From Erythrocercus mccallii (taxonomy: Eukaryota; Chordata; Aves; Passeriformes; Dicruridae), in NCBI GenBank assembly GCA_013397435.1, contig VZRG01000007.1, positions 1,501,281 through 1,565,280 of the forward strand: a stretch of DNA of 64,000 bases, in the 5' to 3' direction. Of the stretch, positions 49,601 through 62,043 are shown piece after piece; the stretch's first letter is position 1; the number at the start of each line of letters is the position of its first letter. The position numbers and the translations under genes are program-made. The notes beneath the pieces were generated by a model. The model had not been told where the DNA came from, did not search any database, and worked only from the letters and a program-made list of their open reading frames with translations.

Positions 49601-52600
49601 GTACATATGAAAGATTAATATCCTCTTTGGCAAGTTATTCCACTGCAGGTTTTTTTTTATTATCTCAGAAGAATTTGGTAGTAGTCCAGGTTCCAGAGCA
49701 GATACCAAATTTGATTATGTGGTCTGTTTCCAAGAAACTAATTTCTTGCTGAAAGACATAACATGATCATTGGAAATTACTCCATGATCTCACTGAATGA
49801 TCATAGGTGGTTAGAGCTGAGAATAGAGCTGGAAGGCATCATAGGAGTGTTTGTGCTTCAAAGCACTTGTCCAAAAAGAGTTTCATGTCCCTCTAGGTGG
49901 CTTATCCTTCCCATATGGAAATTAAATCCTACTTAATAGTGCATGCAAGGAAAGGGCCACAGACCAGAGGAGTTGCTCTAGAAGTCCATTTATGAGCAGA
50001 AACCTCTACAAGAAAATATGCTCAGATAAGTCAATTGCTTTCTTTTCCTGATGTAGCTGATAAAGAAGGGTTTGGATTCAATCTTTCCTTCCTCCAGATA
50101 TCTCTATCAACTGCCATAAAAGTATTTTTCCTCTCTGAGGATTGCACATGAAATGTTGTCCCTGTTACAGAGTATCTAAGAGGAGATTTTGACAAAGGCT
50201 CAGTCAGCCTTGACTTGGGGACTCTTAGATTCCTCTTTTCAGAAGGCTTCCTATGAAGAAGTAGTATACTTAATTAAAGGAAACATTTCTGGTAGAAAAC
50301 CAGCCCTCATTGTTATGAATCTTTTCATGTTGAAACACTCCCTCCCAAGTTTCGTTTGTTACAACTTTTAAGTAGGAAAGAGTAAGATGAAGACAAAACT
50401 ATGTAATTACATAGAGTCACTGACAGATGTTGCAAATTGTGGTAGAAGCAAAAGGAATGAAGGATTAATGGCAATTACAGTAAGAACAAAGATAACAGCA
50501 ATCAAGTCAGGTAAGCCAGGCTACTAGAGCAGCAATAAGGGAAAAAGGGAGTTACAATTATCTTAGGAGTTTCTTCTCACAAAACAGATGTTCATGAAAC
50601 AACAATTTAACATCCAAGTATTTGAATCAAAGTCTGGTATTAGTAACAATTCATAAATATTAGTTAACTGAAGCAAAATGTGCACAGAAGGATTTATGCA
50701 AACCTGAAGTAACTTCTTGGGAGTGGATCCCTTAGTCGGGAAACTGTATTACTCTTCTTCATCAGAACCCTTTTCCATCTATTCTATTTTAATATAGTTT
50801 CTTACCTCAATATAACTACTATGGAAAAGCTAAACTTGGCTCAAAAAGTTAAAATAACCAATGTGGCTTATGAATGATGTGTTCAAACATTCCATGCACT
50901 AAGGTGAAAATACAATGAAAAATTAAATTATATAACTCAATATACTGAGGTGAAAAGATATTACTGTTACATGTTGGGTGGTTCCATAGGAGTTCTATAT
51001 ATTCATTCACTGACCCTCCTCTATTTTTTACTTTAATATCTTGGTAATTGTTCAGTGTTCTGTTGTCAAAATCTGTGGTTTTTTTCATTGAACTCTATCC
51101 TCAGCTATAACTTCTCTTCAGAAGAGACAGCTGTAAGTACTTGCATTCTCCTTTTTGCCTCTCCTTGGGGTAAGTAAATGAGGGTAGAACTATCTCAGTA
51201 TATTTAAGGATTTGCACTCTACTGATAACAATAGTTAATTAGTGGGGGTGCAAAAAACAAAGAAAAGAAAAAAGACAAATTAAGTCAACAATAATTAAGG
51301 CAGAATATAATTACAGTACTAATTAGAATAGTTTTCCAGTAGGAATGGATAATTTAAATATGAACAAAACACAATAATGAAAGACTCTGCTGCCTCAACA
51401 TCTCTTTTACTTTCCAGTACTCTGAGAACAGACTGATAACATCACCAGATTTTTTTTCTGTATTTTTAATTCCAAATATTTTGTTGTATTTTTATGATTT
51501 ATTTGAAGAATGCTCTTTTATGACATTACCAATCTTCACTTCAGCTTAAATCCCAGGACTACTGCTTTTCAAAATAGAAAGGGTGTTGTTTAAAAATTTA
51601 CCCTTGAGAGTGTCCTAAAAAATAACTAAAAGCCAAGAAAGTAATTAGCTTCTACATTAAACAGTTCTTGATTAATTTACTAAAATATTTGTACACTTAG
51701 TTTTAGTGAGTATTTCAAGGGCGACAATAGCAAATGATACATAACATCTATTTGTACAAAGGAGTAAGTCAAGGCTACTTTGAATAATTCTCATACCTTG
51801 CATTTTCAACTCACCAAATTTGCATATTGTGCTACCATAAACTTACTGTCTTCTGTGAAATCAATTAAAGGTGTTAGATAAAGATATGGTACTGTTTTCA
51901 CAATCAGTATAGAGACACCTTCAGTTTTCCCACAGAATGCAGGTAATTAAGTAATTGAAAAGTTGAAATTCAGATGTTTTCACAGAATTTTTGTTCCTCA
52001 GATATTTTATTATCATGATCAACCAAAGTAATTAGAAAATCTGGTTTTTCAATATAATGTGTTTAAGAAGAAAAGAATATAAAGAAATACAGAATTACCA
52101 TAAGAAATTTAAATGGAAATGCTGCAAAAACACTGATCTGAGAACCAACAAAATATTCAGTGAATTTTTGAATGCATGCAAACTGGACAAAAATATCTGT
52201 CTCAAGATTGGCAAATTTTTAAAATTAAGCTAAAAACAAGCAACAAACTGTCTTGCTTGATCTTGAGCTCAACAAAAATGCACCTAACCTTTTATGTCCT
52301 CACAACATGGAAAACTAAACAATTTTGTAAATTTAATCTATAATTGTTTTAAGACAGTTTTATCTGCTGAATTGCCCACATGGAAAAGGGAAATACAATC
52401 TCTATGACAACAGAAGAACTGAAATTATACCATACAACTTTAATTAAAGAGGATGGTTCATATCTAGATTTTTTTTCAAAATTCATAATGATGGTATTAG
52501 CAAGTTATTAAATATGAAAATTAATTGAGAATATTATGTTTTGTAGGGTTATGAGGTTGACTAATAATTTCTAATTATTTTCTGGGTAATGCTTTGCTGC

Positions 52601-52744
52601 AGTTGTAGCTGTTGTTATACATACATTCTTCAGCTGTGTATTTGGTTTTGGCCAATGGCTATTTCCCATCTCCAATAATTCAGTGTCTGCCGGAATACTA
52701 CAATCAGACAAAGCAGACTTCTGATGACAAACACCTTCTGGGCA
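46687..52744. other. Long unique region, no gene seen
   Basis: About 6 kb with no securely recognised transposon. A segment at 49793-49900 has faint CR1-like wording that I did not accept. GC-richer DNA at 48110-48400 has overlapping frames on both strands with no domain. No exon-like structure. Confidence 0.5.
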
Positions 52745-52955
52745 GGTGAACACTATGCTTAGTGAAAGAAAAGGAAAGAAAAAAAGAAGTGCAAAGGAAA
52801 TCCCTCCCAATTCCCTTCAAGCAGACCACTGCCCAGCCACTCTCCAAGCAACCGTTAACTTAAAAATCACACCCCACATTTTCTTCTTCTGCCCCAGAGT
52901 TTTTATTCATGATGCATTATGGTATGGAATATGCCCTTGGTCATTTAAGGCATAC
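52745..52955 (-). mobile_element. Avian ERV LTR fragment (promoter/R region)
   Basis: Read on the minus strand it gives, in order, 'ACCAAGGGCATATTCCATACC', 'ATGCATCATGAATAAAAACT' (TATA-box region), 'GTTAACGGTTGCTTGGAGAG', a 'GGCTGGGCAGTGGTCTGCTTG' block and 'GAATTGGGAGGG..TTTGCACTTC'. This is the order of a widespread avian LTR family (tattccataccatgtgacgtcatg... tataaaaactgggggg... gatcgctgctcggg... gggcatcggtcggc... gtgcatcact). The upstream U3 end and the 3' end are missing, so it is a broken LTR with no retroviral genes attached. The family is probably ERVL-related; that label is uncertain. Confidence 0.7.
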
Positions 52956-52966
52956 ATTTTGACATA

Positions 52967-53284
52967 TATAAGGTACCTGAAGGGAGGGCATAAAGAAGAG
53001 AGAGACAGGTTCTTTCCAGTGGTGCCCAATGACACAGGACCAGAGGCAGTTTACACACAGTGAAATGGGAAGTTTCCCCTCGACATCAGGAAATGCTGTT
53101 TCACTGTATGGATGACTGAGCACTGGCACAGGTTGTCTAAGGAGGTGGTGGAGTCTCCCACCTTGGACACTTCCAAAAAGCCACCTAGAAATTGCCACAG
53201 GCAACCAGTTCCTTACCTGAGCAGATGGTTTGGACCAGGGACCTCCAGAGGTCCCTTCCAATCCTTTTGCGATTCTGTGTTTTC
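52967..53284 (+). mobile_element. CR1 LINE 3' fragment abutting the LTR
   Basis: Starts 'TATAAGGTACCTGAAGGGAGGG' and continues with 'AAAGAAGAGAGAGACAGGTTCTTT', 'CAGTGGTGCCCAATGACA', 'GACATCAGGAAATGCTGTTTCACTG', 'ACTGAGCACTGGCACAGGTTG', 'GTGGAGTCTCCCACCTTGGA' and 'GACCTCCAGAGGTCCCTTCCAA'. It ends GCGATTCTGTG near 53278. Every block is in CR1 sense order, and this is among the least diverged copies in the window. It is 5'-truncated about 12 bp after the minus-strand LTR fragment stops being recognisable. The opposing 106-codon minus-strand frame is antisense to CR1. Confidence 0.95.
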
Positions 53285-56200
53285 ATGAATATTTATTTTC
53301 CCCATCATATTTTTTATTCTTGGTTTCTATCCCTTAGCTGATTTTTTTAATACAACTTAAAAACATAATTCTCCAAACTTGCAATGCTTATGGAAAGCAT
53401 AATTATATCTCTAAGCACTATCATGTGTATCACAATTTATTTTTTTTGTACAGTATGCCTTTTCCTTTTGCAAAGAAAAGATTAATATCATTCTGCCAAC
53501 GTGTACTGATCTGAGGCAATGATATTGTTCACTGATTTATGCTTCACTCAGTATTTCATACCTTGTAATTTTCCCATAAATTACCTGAGGATGGGCTCTA
53601 TGTTAATGCACATTTCAGTAGAAATCAACCATTTGCACAAACCCATAAAAAGAGCATCACACAGATGCTTTTCACACTATTATTAACAGAAATTGCAGCC
53701 TTCCTAATATCAGTTCTTATTTACAGCTGACAGAAGGGAGGAATTTCCTATGTGTAGAGTCATTCCTTATGTAAATATTCATATCTAATACTGTTTATAA
53801 AACATTTTCCAGGCAAAGTATGCTGACCTGTGGTTCTGGGCTAGCTGCAAATTCAAACAACAAATGAGAAAAATGCTATAAAATAAATTGGAAGGAAAAA
53901 CATTGTAACACAAATACTGAAATATCTGTAATGTGAAAAAATAATTTTGACTATCATACACTTAATATTGTACTGACCAAATTGAAATATATTACCTCTT
54001 GTTTATAGAAATATTCTTCTAAACACAACAGAGTCAGTAAAATAACAGATTTCCTTTCATCCTTATTACATATACTAGGATATGAAATCACTTCCATTTC
54101 CAAATTTGAAAAATAAGTTGCAAGCAAAATTTACTCCCTGGTCCTTAAAAGTCAATCAAGTTCCCATTAGAGTTGATGAAATACAATTAATTGGCAAATA
54201 AACAAGATCGGTATGTTGTTACTTGGTGTAAAAAGCCAGAACATTATCAAATGACAACAATACTTCTGGATGACTGCAGGATGAGGATGGCTGTGCAGTA
54301 CAGAAAGTTTTTTCCTCTGAAATACGGTATACTTCAGTATGTCTTATTGACAGAAATATCCTACATAAATCATACAATAAAATATAAAAGTAGTAATTTC
54401 ACCTGGCAATTAACTTAATAAAAATAAATGACAAGAAAAATGACTAGATTTTTTAATAACTCTGATAAATGTTGTCCATCTTGCAAATACATATAAATCA
54501 AGTAGAAAGTATGCAAATGCACTGACTCAGCACAAGTCTGACCACAGCAACTTGGAACAAATCAATTATGGTATCTAAGCACCTTTCACTTGTGAAAATA
54601 TGGCTTTTAGCTAAAGAAACTTCACTGTCAAATTCAGCACACTGTTTAGATCAAAATCAGCTATAGGAAAAAAAGAACCCATAAAAATGGAATTATTGTT
54701 TTATATTTTCAAAACAATAATACAGTTATTAATTTGTATTTATTAGTTCTAAAAAGTGAAACATATAATAACTTGATCTGAAGAAGCTGATCTTTTAAAA
54801 CTAGATTTTTAAAAATATTTGTTCTATTTTTCTTATTCTCCCCAACACTCAGCCAAGCAAAAATAAATTGCTCATACAACCCTATATCAGCTGTTGTACA
54901 AGTCTGCTGGCCAATTGACAGGTGATGATTATATTACATTCAGTATATGACCAGGATAAAGTAGACTAGGACTTTCAATTCATTTCATCTTGATAGCTGA
55001 GTAACCACACAGTAAAAACAATTTTCAAACACTGTTTGTGTGGGATCCAAAATGGTCAGACCTGATTGTAGAAGTCTGCATTGCAATATTTTCAAAATTT
55101 CCTATAAATACTAGTTTTCAATTATTAAAAGCAATTGTGATGCAAATCTTCCAGTTGCTTTATGTTCTTCAGTCACAGGTTTTGAATTAAATTGGAACAT
55201 GTATTTAAATGAGAGTTAATACTTACATTGATCAGATGCACTCTGTTGAATCATCCTAAGGAGACTCTAGAAAAGTAACTTCTTGGACTGTGATTCCTTT
55301 TTAAATTTTATTTAGATAATCACATATCAGAGAGTGAAAAGTGTACTGACCTCAAGAGCTTATGAAGAGATTTTTTTAGTGAATCCCAAAAACAGGGCAC
55401 AAGAGCTCATAGCTATTTAAGAGGCTAGTTCAATTTCAAAGCCACTTTTGATTAGGACATATTTCTAAAAGTTTTATTGTTCATCAGAGCAAACGTGGAT
55501 TTAATGTACCATAGAAATCCTGTGATGTTTTGTATGAAACTGGAAAGCACTTAGCTCTAAAATGTTTTTTGAATGAAAGCAACAGCAGCTGTTTTTTGCC
55601 TCACTGTCCAGGACATGTCCAGACACTCAAAGCCATTTTATTCTTTTTTGACTTAAAACTTCCTCTGCATTCTCAAAAGGCTTCAATTTTAAGACACAGC
55701 AAATCCCATTAAAGTTATTCAAAACCTGAAAACAGCTGGTGTGGCAAACTGAATTTTCATTATTCTACTGTCCTCAAGGAAGTAACACTAGATGTGACTT
55801 TATTCAACTTAAAACTTTGAAGAAGTGTTAAATTTTTCCAACTGCTTAAAGCCATCCAAAAATTTTTAATATTTCATATTTTTATTATTCTGCACCACCT
55901 CCACACTTTCTACAGTCCTTCCATGGAACTCTTATCTTAATTTCCCCAAACCAAGCTGGTATTAGCACAATAGCTCCAATTAAACCAACTCCAATTTGAG
56001 AACAAAGAAATTAAGGTCAACAATGATCCCCTCAGTATATTTTCATTGGCTTCCAGAAAGCTTTCATCTACTATATACACAGTGATTTGAATTCTCTATC
56101 ATCTCCTAAAAATTGCACTATGTTACCCTCTTCCCAAGCAGCTTTCAAATTCCACAACCTCTCTAGAGTACTGCTGATACGTAATTTCTGTATCTCCACT

Positions 56201-56611
56201 TACTAAACTGTGATCCTCTTTCACTTGCCTCAATATCCTTTAAATCCTTGCCCATCTTCTACAGAAGAGTCTGAAAACAATTTGAAGGAGAGTAACACAG
56301 ACAGAAGCAGCATCACAGGACAAATTTTCATAGGTTGAAAGAAGGATCAGTGGAAGCAATAAGCCTTCTGTACTTGCTAATGAGAATTATTCACTTATGC
56401 AGCAGGAATAAGAGAAAGAAAAAAGGAATCCAAACATGAAAGAAAGGATGCAAAAGAGAATGAAGGCAAAAAAGGCAGGAAAATTAAAAAGGTAAAAATT
56501 AATTAAACCAATTTTTTCCTTAGTATTGAAGTTATACATTAAAGTAGCTTTTTATTTACAAAATTACTATTAAAATGCTCATCTAGAGTTGCAAATTTAG
56601 ACTGTATTTTG

Positions 56612-56630
56612 GGAATATTTTGAATATTCC
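56612..56630. repeat. 8-bp hairpin with 3-nt loop
   Basis: GGAATATT and AATATTCC are perfectly complementary around TTG. AT-rich, so chance is plausible. Confidence 0.45.
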
Positions 56631-57639
56631 TGACCTTCTGACATGCCTGTTTTGAAGAAGTGGTAACTCTTAGCAATATTTGAACAAGATTTACCAAAAT
56701 AAATATAGCAAAAAATAGCATTTTAAACTGTTTGAAAATCCTAATAATAGTAAAATATTAGTAAAATAGAGTACCAAGGTATGAGGGATAAAATAAATGC
56801 ATTAGGTTAAGTTTATAGAGAGAATATCACACAGTATGGCAACAGGAAAATAATTTCCCTTCAATGTTAAAATGATCTATTTATGTAAATATCTATATTT
56901 CAGTCGAACTAAATAATCAGAAATTAACAGTAATTTGTGGTTTTGATAAACACAGGATTGTAATCTGCATTTAAATTTTACACCTTTTTGTTGTAGGTTA
57001 TGGCTTTTTATTATAGATAATTACAGATATTACAAGTTTCTTCATTAACATAGGAGGAATATTAGAAGATTCCCATTTGGAATTTATTACAAAACTCTTA
57101 ATCATAGACTCTGGCCAATTATTGCACATTTCTGTAGCCCTGCACAGACATGTGCAGGTTTAGGTGTCCTCTTTGGCAACCATTAGAAATACCAAGTTTG
57201 ATTTATTTTTTTCAAAATTTTGTCACATTTATGTATAAGAAAATACATAACAGAACAGAGCCCTACTTTTTCTAGAATTATGGTAATCCCAGTCATTACC
57301 ATTTCTTAAGTTTCTCTTTAAATAATGAATAATCCCCTAAAGTGGATTATTTAAAAGCCAGAGAGATAGAGAAGACAGAAAAAGTTGCTTGCTGTAGCTC
57401 CCCTTCAACTTTATTCGTGAAACTTCTTATTAATATATTAATTACAGATTTTCCTCTGATACAGATCTAAGCAAGCTATTACTTGCTGTCTTGGATAAGT
57501 TATTATATCAGGAATACACTCTCAAGATGTTCTGTGACTTGTAAACATGCTATTGCTTCAGTTTGCAGGATTGCAAGTGATTTAATAAAAGTTTCTGCAA
57601 AGTGAAATATATTCTTCCTCCAAGAATCATGTCAAGCCA

Positions 57640-58090
57640 TGTGCATACGAGAGAGTGCACTCATGTATGGCATTTTCTATCCGCCAAACCTGTTGCACAA
57701 TGCAAAGAGATCTTCTGTGGCTTTAGAGAGGGCTTGTACTACCCTTCAGCAGAGCTGAATAGAGCTAAGAGCTCCTAGTGTCCTGCCCCAGTACTCACTC
57801 CAGGGCATGCAAATCCCAGGAGCCCTGACTACAAGGGAAGGGTACTTTTGGGAGCACTTTGCCACTTTGGTCCTTCTTTAATTCCCATTAGAGAATCTAT
57901 AATAAATGTGATGCCTGCCTATCAATGCCCACCCATTTGTCTTGGAAGGGTATCTAGACAGGCAGGAAACAGGGTGTTCAGGTTACTCAGGGCATACCCA
58001 GGCTGTGTTTGGAGAACTTGGCTCTGAGAAGCAATGCAAATGTTCCTTGCCATCAGTGTTACTCTCCCTGAGTTCACGGACAGATCAAAC
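57640..58090. other. GC-richer island with two perfect octamer motifs
   Basis: This stretch is visibly richer in G and C than its surroundings. It carries ATGCAAAT at 57807-57814 and again at 58034-58041, 227 bp apart and in the same orientation. No CR1 or LTR block is recognised and no open frame of note is present. It may be an old unidentified repeat, a regulatory element or an unannotated non-coding exon. Confidence 0.35.
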
Positions 58091-61000
58091 CTAGTGTCAT
58101 ATGCCTGATATTTGAGAATTCCTTTTATTTTAAATCAAATTATTTTATTAATCAAAACATTTTTTAAAATTAGCAAGAGAGCAAAGAGACTTATAAACAT
58201 GAAAAATGACACCTTGAAGATGTCACCAAATTTACTGATGAAATACAGAGGCATTGGGAATAAAATAGCAGCAAAAAGTTGCTCACTACCCAAGTCTAGT
58301 CGATTGTTATTAATAATCAGTCTTAATACAGGAGATAGGATTTCAGTAAGGACCATGTTTCTTCCATTAGTGTTGCAGTACAATTAATCTGAGAGAAATC
58401 TCAAAGAATATCCCTGAAGTAGGAGAGAAATTATTTTAAAATTTGTTTTGATGCTGCTCAACTTATTTATTCATTATTTTGTTAGCAAGAAAGCATTGCT
58501 ATTTTTCAGTCACTGACAAAGCTGAGAAGCTATTCTATTATTATCCCTCAGTCACAATAAAAAGTTTGGGAGACAGAAAAAAATGATCCTTTAATGCTAT
58601 GAATTGAGAGGAAATTTTTTCTGTGTTTGTTCTTAAAATATAGATAGACAGTGAATTCTTGATGAATAGGTATTACTTCTATTAGTCCTAATGAAAGGAT
58701 TACTGAAAATAGCATGATGTTCAAAAAGGTATAGAATCTTTTTTCTCTTTCTCTGAGCATTTGTTCAGATGGTTGCACTACCTTGAATAAAATTAAATCT
58801 TGACAATAGTAAAACTATAAACATTGGAATTGCTGATTGTTTTTCTTGGAATCCTGGAATCCATACAGGATACAAAACAGTCAGCTCACAGAGGATGCCT
58901 AGTGATTTGACATAATGGATTACCTTTCTTTTGTCCAGATCTTACTGTACTATACAAAATCTGCATGTGAGTACAAAGAGACACAGGATACTTCATACAA
59001 ACCTGGCTCAATTACCTATGTACTTTTCATTGAAATATATATGAGTATATTCAGCTGCTCCACTTTGAAAATGAGCCAAGTGGATGTTAGAAAGTTCTGT
59101 GGGTAAAACCTTACTTTTATCAGAGGAAAGGCCTTTGGCAGACTTTCAGTTACCACTCATTATCCTTTCTTTATTATTTCTGCACTCACAAAGCCTTGCT
59201 GTTATTAGAGATTTCTTGTACTGGAACATGATTGTGAACAACAGAATTTGCCACCAGGCCAAAAATCAAGGTCCGGTGTTAATCAGAACAAGGGTCAAGA
59301 TGGTTTTGGTTCAGTGAGAGTAGTTTGCTTGTTGCTTAGCACGGTAAAAGTTGATCTGCATTGAACACTAAGTTGTGGCCAGAAATCCTCTCAGTTCCTC
59401 ACTACTGCTGCATTCCAAGACACTTTGCACAGAAAATTTTAAACAAACAAAACCAAAAAATCTCTAACATTTGGAGATTTTGTTATTTTTAGATCTGTGG
59501 GTGAAAAAATTGACATAATGACACTGAGCATCAGAGATGGATTATCTTATATGTTTGACAATTTGTTTGTCCTGTTTGCAATTTCAGATTTTCCAAAAAA
59601 GAAATTGGTTCAGTATCTCTTCCAAACATTCATACTACTTGACACAGGGCTTTGCAAAAAAACCCAGAATGACAAAAACACAGTCCGTGCCATGAGGACA
59701 AATGATTAAAAACAAGGGAAGCTTTGATCTCTTACGCCTGTGTCATTCAACAGTAGCATCACTGTAAATACTATTAAGATTTTATAAAAGCGTATATGAA
59801 ATCAGATTGTGTTACAAATATCAGAGGCAGAGAGAAACAGACATCAAAAAGGAATGAGTAGTGAAAAGGGAAAAAAATGTTAAAAGAAATTTTGAGATGG
59901 TCCAATGCTAGTAGAAAGCATATTATTTATTCTTAAGGTGATGGGAGAAAAGACTCCCTTAAATGATATATAATGCTCCAAAATACAAATATTTTTGTGA
60001 ATACAGATTAATCTTGATACAATACACTCATTATAGCCATGAATCTATGGAAGTGCTATTTCATTTTAAAAATGGCTTAACAGATCTTAAATATATCTTG
60101 AATTCTTGAATTAGTAAGATCTATCCTCTATGTAACATGTCTCTAATTAGACATCTGTAGTTTAAACAAAGCATCATTGTTGCTGTCATGTCAATGCACA
60201 GGATCTTAAAAGGCTGCAGGTGAAATCCCACTATTAACTGTGGAGCACATATTTGCTTTACAGAGTCCATGCTGACTACCAAAACAATCCAAAACACTGC
60301 ACACTTCCAATGGAAATTAGTAAAATAGGATCTTTCTATGGTAACTGAGACAGCAGCATGCACTAACTTGCTGCTGTTTTCTGAAACTGATTATAGTTCA
60401 GCAGCTAAATTGGTAACTGCTTCCAAATTTTTAACTGCTGCTTCTGGACTGCATTTCAGTCTTTTGTATCTTGTTAGCAGCTCTGTCTTTATTGTCACAC
60501 AGGACAACAAATGCCCAGATTCAAAGTTTAATTTCCACCAGTAGAAATGGTAAGTATCCTTTCATCTGTTTTTTGAAAATCTGCAGATCCACTTTCCCAT
60601 AAAATATGGTTATTGATTTTTAAATCAATAAATCCTATTAACCAAATGACATATCTTTTCCACTTATTCTGAGAATCTTAGGAAGTGATCATGAATCATT
60701 TTTCTTGGCACCACAAATTTCCTGAAAACAAAATTTATTGTCCATATGTCTTTTTAGTAAAGTGTCTATCTTATGGAAGATCAGAGGACAATTATGCTTT
60801 CTTTGTCTTCTCACATTGACTAATCTCACAAAATATTTCAAAAGATGCATTGGAAAAGGATCTTGTTTAAGTTATTCCTTCTAAAAAGAAGGTCATCTCC
60901 TTTCATATACACACCTATGTGGATATAGCTCTCCACAAAGAAATCTGCAGGTACCTAGGGTATGTGCAACAGGCAGACAAAGGCACAAAGGTTCAAGAGG

Positions 61001-62001
61001 ACAGTGGACTCTCCTCCCCAGATTATAGCAGCAATGACGCTGCGTGAACTTGATTTTATAATAGGCTGTGCTTTTCTCATGCTCCCTTTAAGCTTTAGTA
61101 AACCCTAACAACTTTCCTCACATACACTCAGGCAATGCTGGCATTGTTTCATCATTCACAAATACATGCAGACAGTGTATGAAGTCATTGGAGGTGATTC
61201 ATGGAAAGAATGTACCTTACAAAGAAAACATGGAGAAGTAGAGAAAATGCATGTGGAATTATTCACAAGGTGAAAAGGGGAAAGCATTTCAGGCACTATG
61301 TTTCAGACACAATCCAGAAAAACATTTTAATAGACTGATTTGATGAATAATGCCTAGCCAGAACACATGAAAAGTATAGTAAAAAATTTACTCTTAACAT
61401 ACTCCTGGAATAAGATGTATCTGGGGCAGTTCATACCATATATTAATAATCACACCATATCCATGCTCCATAGTCTGTTTGTATGCATTCTGCTGTGTTC
61501 CAGAAGTTTACCTGAACTCACAAGGAAAAGCCTGTATGATGTGAGTGGTGGGATCTGGCGATATTACTAACAACAAAAAACAACTCTTACAAAGCGGTTC
61601 CAGACATTAACTGATGACTGTTTAAAGAGGGTAGAAAACTTCCCAAATACACAAGTTATAGCTCAATACCCCAGGCTGTCAGGGTAGAATGTAGGAAAGC
61701 CTAACTCTAACCTTCAGATGAAGGGTTAAAGTCCCAGCCTCAAGAAAGCAAACATTACTACCTCATCCATGAAAACAGGGAAGGCAATGTCTCAATAATT
61801 GTTGAACTCTTGTCATCTTAATTGCCAGGACAATTAATGAAGAAAAGACCATAATACAATAGGGAATGGAGCTCTGTTTTATGCCTTAGCAAATGGCATT
61901 TTTATTGTGTATGTATTGCTGGATTAATCATACAGTTCCCTCTGACACATTCATCTCGGGAACGGAAGTGAAGAAAGAAACCCTGGATATTTTTACCGCA
62001 T

Positions 62002-62043
62002 ATTTGCATAGGAAAACATACTTAGGATGATGCAAATGCATTT
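62002..62043. promoter_or_regulatory. Inverted octamer pair plus AAATGCATTT palindrome (candidate)
   Basis: ATTTGCAT at 62002-62009 and ATGCAAAT at 62030-62037 are exact inverted octamers. The right one overlaps a perfect palindrome, AAATGCATTT, at 62034-62043. POU-domain factors bind the octamer; a role here is inference. Confidence 0.25.

Noticed and set aside
49793..49900. Faint CR1-like wording (CATAGGTGGTTAGAGCTGAG, 'GAGCTGGAAGGCATC')
   Set aside because: Only two short similar blocks and no continuation in CR1 order. Too weak to call.
52941..53261. 106-codon minus-strand frame
   Set aside because: Antisense to the CR1 at 52967-53284.
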